From assembly GCA_036005125.1 (NCBI GenBank), contig DASYQV010000273.1, positions 1 through 25,083 of the forward strand: a stretch of DNA of 25,083 bases. The letters run 5' to 3'. Of this stretch, positions 1-6,730 are shown piece by piece. How positions within the stretch are numbered: position 1 is the stretch's first letter; every line of letters begins with the position of its first letter. The notes beneath the pieces were generated by a model. The model was not told the origin of the DNA, searched no databases, and worked only from the letters and a program-made list of their open reading frames with translations. A program made the position numbers and the translations under genes. Source of the DNA: DASYQV01 sp036005125. Lineage in GTDB: Bacteria; Acidobacteriota; Vicinamibacteria; Vicinamibacterales; UBA2999.

Positions 1-745
1 CTTCGTAGAGGAATTGAACGTTACGTTGAAGAATCAGCCTGTTCATGATCTCCGTTAAGGAAGGGCGTTTCTGGTCCAGTTGTCTCCAGAGTCGATCGTC
101 GCTTCCCGCTTACGCTGAGCAAGCTTGTGGCTGCAGGACAACCACAACAGCTGCCGAACTCGTGAACGGGCGGATCAATTTGTCAATCTGCAAGCTACAG
201 ACGGCCTCACGGTTCGGGTGTCATCCTGCTCCTTCAGCTGCGGCACGCATCTGTGTCGTTTCTGATGATACGGCACCGCGGATACTTTGTACAGGCAAAA
301 GTGAGCGGTATTCCTGCGCGGTCGGCCGATTGCCGGCGGATCTGACTGCGCTCGGCAAAATGACTTGCATTGACCCGCGCAACCGATCCTCGCGCCGGCC
401 AAGCCCTTGCCACGGCTATTCTGTGAGCGGACCGAATGATGCGCCGCCTCAGGGGGACCACCGCCCATTCACGACGCGGACCTTGCGTACGAAGACCAGA
501 CGACCATGAGACGAAACAACGAGTCAACGACCATCCAGTACGGCGGAACACGCGTGTCTCGCACGAGCGGATTCACGTCCTGTGGCCCGTCGAACGATCG
601 GATTGGACGTGGGTTAAGGACCCTCACCTCGCGAAGAGGATTCGCGTAACGACAGTCGAGAACCGCATCCAAGGCATCGACGCCCTAGCGTTCAGCTGGT
701 GTTAGCCTCTTCTGTCGACAACACATCGTCGTCCGGTCCTGAGGG

Positions 746-949
746 TCACGATTCGAGCGCAGGGACAAACAACCAGTCGAGGACGCGTTCCTCAAGGTTT
801 GTGGCGAATCTCATCGTGAACCGCTTCGCGCTTTCTTCCCGTGCCACGGAGAATCCTGCGACCCTTGCTTGGAGGATCTTCCCGCGGCTCAGCGTCTCAA
901 GGAACACATCGCCGAGACTAACTAGTGCCTTGACTGGGCCGCGGTGATC
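746..949 (-). pseudogene. Possible gene fragment, unknown family
   Basis: On the minus strand a frame runs from just after a TGA (complement of 950-952) to a TGA at 746-748, about 67 codons. Its composition is more protein-like than that of its neighbours: hydrophobic and charged residues alternate, with pieces such as GDVFLETLSRGKI, RFTMRFATNLEERVLDW and LFVPALES. There is no ATG near its 5' end and no ribosome binding site, so if it is real it has lost its start. I do not recognise the family. The competing plus-strand frame over the same bases is Ser/Arg-rich and looks like the shadow. Confidence 0.25.
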
Positions 950-993
950 TCACCGCTTGCCACGGATCGGCGACTCGACTGCAGGGAGGACGT

Positions 994-1123
994 GCTCGTG
1001 CCGGTCGCAGCTGTGGGGAGGTCGCTGCTGCGATGTTGTTCGTGCCGACCGCAGCTGTGGGAGATCGCTGTCGCGATGTTGCTCGTGCCGACCGGAGCTG
1101 TGGGAGATCGCACTCGGTACGCT
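994..1123. repeat. 43-bp tandem repeat, three copies
   Basis: Three adjacent units of 43-44 bp can be aligned by eye at 994-1037, 1038-1080 and 1081-1123. Each begins G(C/T)TCGTGCCG, continues through a CAGCTGTGGG- or GAGCTGTGGG-like core and ends in CGATGTT or a diverged equivalent. Units 1 and 2 are the closest; unit 3 diverges at its 3' end, where it merges into a longer-period repeat. 43 is not a multiple of three, so the array would shift frame with each unit, which argues against coding. Confidence 0.75.
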
Positions 1124-1420
1124 GCCCACGTCCTTCGGCGCGTTGCCGGGCACCTGCTGGCCGTTGGCTGGTCGTACCTGGTACGCTGCTTGGCGCTGGC
1201 GCGGTTGTGGGAGAGCTCACTCGGCACGTTGCCCATGTCGTCAAGCGCGTTCCGTGCTCCGTCACGCGGTTACCCGTCGTACTCGGTACGCTGCTTGACG
1301 CGCCGCGGCTGTGGGAGGTGGCACTCGTCACGTTGCCCACGCCTTCCGGCGCGTTGCCGGCTCACTCTGTGCTGTTGCCCCATCGCCCTCGGCACGCGTC
1401 CCGTGTCGTAGATGCTGTTA
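1098..1420. repeat. Degenerate ~105-bp repeat, about three copies
   Basis: A motif of about 34 bp of the form GNTGTGGGAG....CTCG..ACG.TGCCCA.G recurs at about 1098, 1203 and 1307, a spacing of 104-105 bp. The sequence between copies also partly aligns, for example GGCGCGTTGCCGG after copies 1 and 3 and GGTACGCTGCTTG before copies 2 and 3. The array continues out of the 43-bp repeat and decays towards 1420. The motif copies fall in different reading frames, so I treat it as non-coding. Confidence 0.6.
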
Positions 1421-1563
1421 CCCGCGCCCGTCTTGCACGCTTTATTTTGGTCTATTGACGTGGTGCGGGCAGGACGCGCAGGGTTTCCCGCCCGTTCGAG
1501 TGTCCAACGAGCATGCCGGGGAGCGTTGATCGGCGCACTGGGCCCGAAGCGGGTGCCGCGCTC

Positions 1564-1823
1564 TCGGCGCGGTTTACGCCACACTACGTGCCCAAGCACG
1601 GCAGCTGGTTGAGCCCAGCGGAAATCGAGGCCCGTCTCTGGTCCCGCGAGTGTCATGGTCGCGATCGGGTCGATACTTTTGAAGCCCTGCGCGATCACAC
1701 GCGCGCCTGGACCGCGCGCACTGGCGGTGCGAGACGAAGAATCATCTGGCGTTCGCCACGGCCAAGGCGCGGCGCGTGTTTCGCTACAAACGGCGGAGCA
1801 CTATGTCGCTGTCGAGGCACTAG
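1564..1823 (+). pseudogene. IS630-family transposase, 3' remnant with frameshift
   Basis: The translation from about 1564 contains FTPHYVPKHGSWLSPAEIE, the typical C-terminal block of IS630-type DDE transposases, where the final catalytic Glu of the triad lies in the WL..(A/V)E segment. It continues through DHTRAWTARTGG.RRRIIWR. At 1750-1751 the frame breaks: the expected continuation FATAKARRVFRYKRR is found in another frame from 1752 and ends at TAG 1821-1823, as if one base had been lost after IIWR. The N-terminal helix-turn-helix and the first two acidic residues are absent, so the gene is dead. No terminal inverted repeats were found. Confidence 0.8.
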
Positions 1824-1991
1824 CGGGCCAAGGTCACGCATGCGGCGAGCTCGCCAAAGTCTTCCCGGCGACCGTATAACCGTATTGACGTAGCAGTCTG
1901 TGAATGTCACCATTCATCGACGGTATAACGCTGATACAGCATCGGCCACGATACCGATTCATGCGTGCCCGCGGCGCTTCCCCCGCCAAAT

Positions 1992-2141
1992 GTGAAAACA
2001 ACGGTGGAGTTCCCGCAGGATCTATGGCGCGCGGCGAAAATCACGGCGATGGACGAACAGACCGATCTTCGCTCGATCGTCGTCGCCGCCCTGCGAGCGT
2101 ACCCGAAGCTGCCGGAGGGTCGTTCCGCCGATGATCGATGA
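1992..2141 (+). CDS. Ribbon-helix-helix antitoxin-like protein (orphan)
   Basis: This is a 49-codon frame starting GTG at 1992. The product begins (M)KTTVEFPQDLWRAAK and continues ITAMDEQTDLRSIVVAALRAY. The pattern is that of VapB-like or Arc/MetJ ribbon-helix-helix proteins: an N-terminal beta strand for DNA contact, then two helices. Such proteins usually bind their own promoter and neutralise a toxin encoded directly downstream. No toxin follows here; the frame instead overlaps the ftsB-like gene by 11 bases. The start is placed where family members usually begin, but there is no Shine-Dalgarno sequence upstream, so it may be a remnant. The neighbouring transposase relic fits an eroded toxin-antitoxin locus. 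Confidence 0.6.
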   Translation: MKTTVEFPQDLWRAAKITAMDEQTDLRSIVVAALRAYPKLPEGRSADDR

Positions 2142-2460
2142 GACGCGTTCACGAAAGAGCGTGAAGAGGCTCGTGAGGATCGGGCTGGTGTGGGTGGGCG
2201 CGGCCATCGCCGTGGCCGGTCTCGTCGGGGACCGGGGGTTGGCGGGCGTGTGGCGCGCCCGACGGCAGTCTCAGGAGCTCACGCGACAAATCCACCAGCT
2301 CCGCGAAGAGAACAAAGCCCTTCGCGAAACGGCCCGTCGTCTTCGCGAAGATCCGGCCACCATCGAGGACCTCGCGCGTCGCGAGCTCGGCCTCATTCGC
2401 CCAGGCGAGAAGCTGTTCATCATCCGCGACGTTCCAACCAGTCAAGGGCTCTCCCCTTGA
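2131..2460 (+). CDS. FtsB/DivIC-type septum formation initiator protein
   Basis: The 109-aa product has the FtsB/DivIC layout: a basic N-terminal tail (residues 1-15), one membrane span (about 16-40, LVRIGLVWVGAAIAVAGLVG), then a coiled coil (about 45-75, LTRQIHQLREENKALRETA) and the conserved end IEDLARRELGLIRPGE. In known members this bitopic protein joins FtsL and FtsQ in the divisome and links septal peptidoglycan synthesis to the Z ring. The ATG follows a GGAGGGT at about 2114-2120, inside the preceding ribbon-helix-helix frame, so the two could be translationally coupled. Enolase, a common ftsB neighbour, is not present in the window. Confidence 0.85.
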   Translation: MIDETRSRKSVKRLVRIGLVWVGAAIAVAGLVGDRGLAGVWRARRQSQELTRQIHQLREENKALRETARRLREDPATIEDLARRELGLIRPGEKLFIIRDVPTSQGLSP

Positions 2461-2694
2461 TATCGTCCACCCCAACGCGCCAAAGACGCGCGTTGGGGAC
2501 CCCGGTCCCGCAGAGCCCTTGCCTGGTTGGCCCAGTCTTTTGGCGCGCTTCGCGCGCCTAGTCCGTTATGCGGTCCCACGACGGGTACAAAATTCTACTC
2601 GGCAGCCGCACAACGGACTGAGCGACCCTCCGGCGTCGGCGAGCTTGTGATCTGACCCGGGCGGGCGTAGAGTGCCTTTCACGAGAGGTGGATC
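2461..2694. other. Intergenic region with two palindromes
   Basis: No gene is seen. Besides the hairpin at 2470-2498 there is a second perfect palindrome at 2542-2558 (GGCGCGC-TTC-GCGCGCC). The last part leads into the metallothionein ribosome binding site. No clear sigma-70 promoter was recognised. Confidence 0.6.
2470..2498. terminator. 11-bp perfect hairpin after ftsB-like gene
   Basis: CCCCAACGCGC and GCGCGTTGGGG pair perfectly around a 7-base loop, 9 bases after the ftsB-like stop. The position suits a transcription terminator, but no T run follows (the next bases are ACCCCGG). It may instead be a stabilising or repetitive palindrome. Confidence 0.45.
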
Positions 2695-2844
2695 ATGGCT
2701 GAAACGACAAAGTGCGCGCATCCGGCGTGCCAGTGCATGGTGCCGCCACACGGTCCTTATGGGAAGTACTGCAGCGAGCACTGCAAGCAGGCGGGCCAGA
2801 AGACTGAACTCCGGTGCGACTGTCAGCATCCGGCATGTCGCTGA
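2695..2844 (+). CDS. Bacterial metallothionein (SmtA/BmtA-like)
   Basis: The 49-aa product has eight Cys (7, 12, 14, 26, 30, 41, 43, 48) and four His (9, 19, 29, 45). The order KCAHPACQC, then GKYCSEHCK, then CDCQHPAC matches prokaryotic metallothioneins (SmtA/BmtA type), which fold round a zinc-finger-like core and hold a Zn or Cd cluster in the cytoplasm. The central YCSE-C block is the family signature. ATG 2695 is preceded by a good ribosome binding site (GAGAGGTGG, about 2683-2691). The gene stands alone; no SmtB/ArsR-type regulator is adjacent, so control is unknown. Its length is slightly below the usual 50-60 aa, and one terminal Cys found in SmtA seems to be missing. Confidence 0.85.
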   Translation: MAETTKCAHPACQCMVPPHGPYGKYCSEHCKQAGQKTELRCDCQHPACR

Positions 2845-2915
2845 GTTCAACGCGTCGAAGTCCGAGCTGACGCTCGGCGTTCACAAAAGATCAGGGATTA
2901 GGCCCGAGGCCGGCG

Positions 2916-2938
2916 ATCAGGTCGGAGAGGCCTGATCC
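2916..2938. terminator. Short palindrome between convergent genes
   Basis: GATCAGG and CCTGATC form a 7-bp stem around a 9-base loop between the metallothionein (plus) and the M23 peptidase (minus) stops. It could act as a weak bidirectional terminator, but there is no T tract on either side. Confidence 0.3.
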
Positions 2939-2944
2939 GTCGCG

Positions 2945-3970
2945 TCACGAAGGATTGCGACCCTGCGGTTCGGTTGACGTGATCTGTTCGACCGTATCGC
3001 CGATGAATGCGCCCGGCGACCGTCGACTGCGTCGCTCGCGTCCGCCGACGGGCATGCCGCGTTCCATCTCGACCCCTGCCACACGGTATCCGTGGAAGTA
3101 GAACGGAATGCCTTCGCCGAAAAACGGCGTAGGCGTGTCCTGCAGGTGCAGGTGCACGTGCGGCTCGCTGCTGTTGCCGGAGTTGCCCACGCGTCCGAGC
3201 ACCTGTCCCGCCGCGACGCGGTCTCCGGGAGCGACGGTGAGCGACCCGGGCTGCAGGTGCGCGATGAACAGGAACTGGTCAGCCGCGACCTCGAGCACGA
3301 GATAATTGCCCATCGCCCCCAGGAATCGCCATTGTCCAATCGGACCGTCCGGCTCCCCATCGTGGGTCGAGCGCACGAGGCCGGCCGCTGGTGCGCGGAC
3401 CCGTCGGCCGTACGAGTGGTAATCCTCCACTGTCGCGCCGTCGCGCCGGAACGTCCTGCCGTCCACTGTCACGAGCAGATCGTACGCCCAGCGCTGGTCG
3501 GGCATCACGCCGTGATAGTTCACCTCGAGTGTCGGGCCGCCCCACGCGACCGTAAGAGGGCCATCGAGCGGCAACCGGAAGCGGACATTGCTGGGCGAAT
3601 CGTCGTGGGAAGAGGGATATGTCCTGAAGGCCGCAAGCGAACCGGCGACGAGACCCAGCGCCGCAAAGGCCGCCACCTGACGACGGTTCGGCACCTCATG
3701 CTGTCGCCACGATCGCCAGAACGCGACGGCCAGCAGAAGTGCGCAGACCAGCGCAATCGGCACCGGAAACAGATACCAGAGCGCCACCCCCGTCAACCCC
3801 GGCCGCGCGTGCACGGTTGCCAGGAACGCGGCGTCCACGCCCGCGAGCACAAATGCAGGGGTTCGAAGATCCGAGAGTAAGCGTCGACGACTCGAGTCGG
3901 TGAGGTTCGATCGCTCCGAATCGGAGCGGACCGTGGAGCGCGAATCCAAACGACCGGACCATTCCACCAT
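2945..3970 (-). CDS. Membrane-anchored M23-family (LytM-like) metallopeptidase
   Basis: This is a 341-aa protein with about three hydrophobic segments at its N-terminus (roughly 37-53, 61-85 and 98-115), followed by an extracytoplasmic M23 domain from about 130. The C-terminal core GNYLVLEV...IAHLQPGSL.V..GD.V..GQVLGRVGNSGNSSEPHVHLHLQ is typical of M23/Gly-Gly endopeptidases that cleave peptidoglycan cross-bridges or activate amidases; H271/H273 supply the HxH motif. The first metal motif is not the usual HxxxD: the segment reads NYHGVMPDQRWAYD, so H153 and D164 are the likely equivalents, a pattern I associate with a variant M23 subgroup. The ATG at 3970 has no clear ribosome binding site, so the real start may lie slightly downstream. 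It ends convergently with the metallothionein. Confidence 0.8.
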   Translation of the reverse strand: MVEWSGRLDSRSTVRSDSERSNLTDSSRRRLLSDLRTPAFVLAGVDAAFLATVHARPGLTGVALWYLFPVPIALVCALLLAVAFWRSWRQHEVPNRRQVAAFAALGLVAGSLAAFRTYPSSHDDSPSNVRFRLPLDGPLTVAWGGPTLEVNYHGVMPDQRWAYDLLVTVDGRTFRRDGATVEDYHSYGRRVRAPAAGLVRSTHDGEPDGPIGQWRFLGAMGNYLVLEVAADQFLFIAHLQPGSLTVAPGDRVAAGQVLGRVGNSGNSSEPHVHLHLQDTPTPFFGEGIPFYFHGYRVAGVEMERGMPVGGRERRSRRSPGAFIGDTVEQITSTEPQGRNPS

Positions 3971-4041
3971 TGAATCCGAGCCCGACGTCCAATGAAACGC
4001 GAAACGCGAGAGCGCAGCCCCGGCATGGACCGGGGCCGCAC

Positions 4042-4968
4042 TTATGGCTGGTTCGAACTGGTCGAGGGCGAACCCGTCACCGTGATCGTGACGTCCGCGG
4101 TGCCGAGCAGAATGCCATCGTCCGCATAGGCGCGGATCTGGTGCTTGCCAGGATGGCTGAAGCTGACCTTCGTCGTCGCCTTGCCGTCCTTCACCAGCGC
4201 GGACATCGGATCGAACGTCGCTTTCCCGGGACCCCGATAGTGCGTCCAGGTGACCGCGAGGCCGTCCTGATTGGGTTTGACCACCTGCTGCGTTCGTGGC
4301 GTCGATGTGCGGATCGTGACGAGCGGAGGCGGTCCCGCATCCGGCTTCCGCGTGGACTGCGGAGCCGGCCTCTTCCGGGGTTCCGGATTGCCATCATCGC
4401 TCGCCGATGCCGTCAGCGTCAGACCGGTCCCGACTGCGACGGTCTGCTGCGCCGGAGCGTCGATGGTGACCGTCGGTGCCTTGTTGGCCTTCATGGTGGC
4501 GCCGTCCGCAGAGCCTCCGCCACGGTTCTGCGCCAGCACCAGATCGGACAGCTCGTATTCCATGACGAGTGAACCGACGGCCTTGTCCGTCTTGCCGTTG
4601 CGCGTCAGTGTCCAGGTCATTTCCTTCTTGCCGAAGTCGGCCGGCACGCGGACCTTGAACATGAATTGCTGCCGCCGCGGGTAGAAGTGGGTCGGCTGAC
4701 CCTGATCGGGACCGCCCGGCTCGATGCTGTTGTCGGGACCGATCGGAATCTCCGGCTCCTCCTTGTAGTTGCGGTTCAAATAGCCGAAGACCATGCTGAA
4801 GCTGCCGTCCGGGTTCGCCTCCCAGCCTTCGAACACCGGCGCGACGTTCTGCCCGGTATCAAACGGAATCGGAATCGAGCTCTGTATCTGCCCCTTCAAT
4901 GGTGCCGCCAGTACACAGGCGCCGATTACCGCCATCGCCACCGTCAGCCGACGCGCATACCTCTTCAT
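4042..4968 (-). CDS. Secreted Ig-like domain protein, probable partner of the copper monooxygenase
   Basis: The 308-aa product starts with a signal peptide (MKRYARRLTVAMAVIGACVLAAPLKG, cleavage near 24-27). Its N-terminal half carries a conserved-looking region (VAPVFEGWEANPDGSFSMVF and GYLNRNYKEEPEIPIGPDN) that I cannot assign to a named domain. From about residue 155 the sequence resembles bacterial Ig-like folds: PTVTIDAPAQQTVAVGTGLTL, then HPGKHQIRAYADDG and TADVTITVTG near the end. The start is fixed by AGGGAAGG 6-8 bases upstream. It lies 94 bp downstream of the cytochrome c/monooxygenase on the same strand, so the pair probably form an operon. The function is unknown; binding the same substrate or partner is a guess from context. 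Confidence 0.75.
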   Translation of the reverse strand: MKRYARRLTVAMAVIGACVLAAPLKGQIQSSIPIPFDTGQNVAPVFEGWEANPDGSFSMVFGYLNRNYKEEPEIPIGPDNSIEPGGPDQGQPTHFYPRRQQFMFKVRVPADFGKKEMTWTLTRNGKTDKAVGSLVMEYELSDLVLAQNRGGGSADGATMKANKAPTVTIDAPAQQTVAVGTGLTLTASASDDGNPEPRKRPAPQSTRKPDAGPPPLVTIRTSTPRTQQVVKPNQDGLAVTWTHYRGPGKATFDPMSALVKDGKATTKVSFSHPGKHQIRAYADDGILLGTADVTITVTGSPSTSSNQP

Positions 4969-5008
4969 CTTGCCTTCCCTGTGGAGAATGGAAAACCCGG
5001 ATAACGAC

Positions 5009-5036
5009 ACACCCCCACTCGAACGGGTGGGGGTGT
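5009..5036. terminator. Hairpin between monooxygenase and Ig-like gene
   Basis: ACACCCCCAC and GTGGGGGTGT form a perfect 10-bp stem with an 8-base loop in the 94-bp gap between the two minus-strand genes. There is no T run after the stem on the minus strand. It could partly terminate or stabilise mRNA and so set different levels of the two proteins. Confidence 0.4.
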
Positions 5037-5062
5037 ATCGCGATGACGTGCGAAGTGTGTAC

Positions 5063-6415
5063 TTACGGCTGCTGCTGAGTAGTGACCGCGCCGCCCCTCT
5101 TGCGCACATCGACCTGCTTCTGGAAGTCCTCGTCGTCGAGCCAGATGTAGCTGACCCACGCGAACGACATGTCATCGATCGAGCGCTGGCCGAAGCCGGC
5201 CCAGTTCTTCGGATCGGGGTTGTACTTGTTGGCTGCGCTGTTGTTGTGCCAACTGATCACGCGGAGCATCGAACCGGCGGGCAGCAGCGGCGCCACGTCG
5301 TCCGCGTAGTTGTACACGATATGCCAGCCAAACTGGTACCGATCGACGCAGCTCATCATCTGGCGCGCGCCGTCCGGCAGGATCGCTTCGATGCACTGTG
5401 CGGTGCCGCGATTGTGCAGGTGCGGCTGGAAGGAGACGATTCGCGCGTTCCGGTTCAACTTGCTGAAGCCCTCCGTCATCACCATGTCTTTGCCGGCAGG
5501 GATGTCGAGATCATCGTTGTCGCCCGTGTGCGACGACAGGATGTAGTACTTCGGCACGTATCCCTTGGGGTAGAACTGGAGCGCGACCTGCGTCTGGTCG
5601 GTCTTCTCCTCGCCGACCGGATGGTAGTGCATATTGAACCGGATCTTCGAGCCCGCCTTGACCACGCGGCCCGTGCCGTCGGGGAAGATGTCGCCGTTCT
5701 TGCCTACGGCATACTCGTTCAGGAACCCGCCCTGCTCACCCACTGCGGACGGGCGGCTGTCACGGCCGAGAAGCTGTATGTCGCTCTCGTCCTGCATCAG
5801 GAACGTGACGGCATGATGCACGATCTGCTTGGAGCCCGTGCCCGGCTTGGTCTCCACGGCCTTCAGATATCGGTCCTCGGTCAATCCCGTGTCGACGACG
5901 TAATTGCCCCACCAGTCGGGCCCGGTCTTCGGCACGGTGTGCTTGACCGATTTCACGACGAGATCCGGCCTGATGTGCCAGGCCTCGCTGTCGTCGAACT
6001 TCGGCAGCGGAGGCATGTCGGCCGGATTGCCTCTCGGTGCCCCGCTCTCGGCCCATTTGGTGATGAGCGCGATCTCTTCGTCGGTCAGCGATGGGTCGTC
6101 CTTGAACTTCTGGATGCCGACGTTCCGCGCAATGTGCCACGGCGGCATCTCACGCGCCTGAATCTTCTTGACGATGGACCGCGACCACGGCCGCACGTCC
6201 TCGTAGTTGATGAGCGACATCGGACCGAGCGACCCGGGCCGATGGCAGTTGACACACGTCCGATAGAGAATCGGGGCGACGTGCTTCGTGAAGGTGACCT
6301 GAGGTGCGGTCGTCTGCGCCGCTGCCTGGGCCGGGGCAAGGAGAGTGCTTGCAACGACAATGGCAAACATCGCGCCCCAGAGGACGACACGGACACTTCT
6401 TCTCACGCTACTCAT
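5063..6415 (-). CDS. Secreted cytochrome c / type II copper (PHM/DBM-like) monooxygenase fusion
   Basis: The 450-aa product has a signal peptide (about 1-33), a c-type haem domain with C54-V-N-C57-H58 and possible Met ligand M90 (AREMPPW), then a region matching ascorbate-dependent type II copper monooxygenases. The PHM-like ligand sites are visible: H200-H201 (IVHHAVTF) and H263 (FNMHYHPVG) for the first copper, H332/H334 (QPHLHNRG) and M416 (SIDDMSF) for the second. In the animal enzymes these two coppers hydroxylate C-H bonds with O2 and an electron donor; here the fused haem may deliver electrons. GAGGAGG just upstream supports the ATG at 6415. The substrate is unknown. The architecture recurs in environmental bacteria, often annotated only as cytochrome c or monooxygenase. 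Confidence 0.85.
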   Translation of the reverse strand: MSSVRRSVRVVLWGAMFAIVVASTLLAPAQAAAQTTAPQVTFTKHVAPILYRTCVNCHRPGSLGPMSLINYEDVRPWSRSIVKKIQAREMPPWHIARNVGIQKFKDDPSLTDEEIALITKWAESGAPRGNPADMPPLPKFDDSEAWHIRPDLVVKSVKHTVPKTGPDWWGNYVVDTGLTEDRYLKAVETKPGTGSKQIVHHAVTFLMQDESDIQLLGRDSRPSAVGEQGGFLNEYAVGKNGDIFPDGTGRVVKAGSKIRFNMHYHPVGEEKTDQTQVALQFYPKGYVPKYYILSSHTGDNDDLDIPAGKDMVMTEGFSKLNRNARIVSFQPHLHNRGTAQCIEAILPDGARQMMSCVDRYQFGWHIVYNYADDVAPLLPAGSMLRVISWHNNSAANKYNPDPKNWAGFGQRSIDDMSFAWVSYIWLDDEDFQKQVDVRKRGGAVTTQQQP

Positions 6416-6730
6416 GGCCTCCTCGCAGTCTTAGAAGAATCGCAGGGCAATCGGTCGGAAGATAGCACTAAAGGGACACGCACGCCAGCGTTCCGATCGA
6501 GCCGCGCCACTTTTTCCGGGGAGGCGGTTTCCCCGGACTGACGCCCGGATTTCGCCCCCGAAGGTGGCGACCCGGGACCTCGGCTGCACGGGAAATCGAG
6601 TATTCTGCGCCCTATTCCCGCAGAACACTTGAGTCCACCATCGGAACTCTTACAGGGAGATCCGGGAGATCGAGGAGAAAGCCTGGCTCCCTGATCTCCC
6701 TGTGCATTCTGGATCAACTGAAATCCAGTC
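6416..6730. other. Intergenic region upstream of monooxygenase gene
   Basis: No gene is seen. The region holds the end of the HAD transcript with a long imperfect hairpin (6652-6703), a smaller palindrome at 6516-6536 (CCGGGGA / TCCCCGG) and presumably the promoter of the monooxygenase operon, which I could not pin down. Confidence 0.5.
6652..6703. terminator. 17-bp hairpin after HAD gene
   Basis: ACAGGGAGATCCGGGAG (6652-6668) pairs with CTCCCTGATCTCCCTGT (6687-6703) with one mismatch around an 18-base loop. It begins 27 bases downstream of the HAD stop on the minus strand. Neither side has a T run, so factor-independent termination is uncertain. Confidence 0.45.

Larger units (their letters stand above)
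1..1563. other. Gene-poor decayed region
   Basis: No open frame here has a convincing start, ribosome binding site or recognisable domain. The longer frames overlap one another on both strands and have the Arg/Ser/Pro-rich composition of chance frames in high-GC DNA. The parts I can describe are a minus-strand open stretch at 746-949 and repeats at 994-1420. The transposase remnant just downstream suggests that this is a graveyard of mobile DNA. A short frame closing at 56-58 could be the last codons of a gene outside the window, but nothing supports that. Confidence 0.5.

Noticed and set aside
1..58. Short frame ending at TAA 56-58, possible C-terminus of an upstream gene
   Set aside because: Only 18 codons are visible, another frame is equally open, and no family can be recognised.
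918..1340. Minus-strand 140-codon frame with repeated GNV-SE-SHNR-like segments
   Set aside because: The apparent protein repeat comes from the DNA tandem repeat; copies lie in different frames and there is no start signal.
4793..6541. 582-codon plus-strand frame opposite the copper monooxygenase
   Set aside because: The minus strand has the CXXCH motif, copper ligands, signal peptide and a GAGGAGG ribosome binding site; the plus-strand frame is a shadow.
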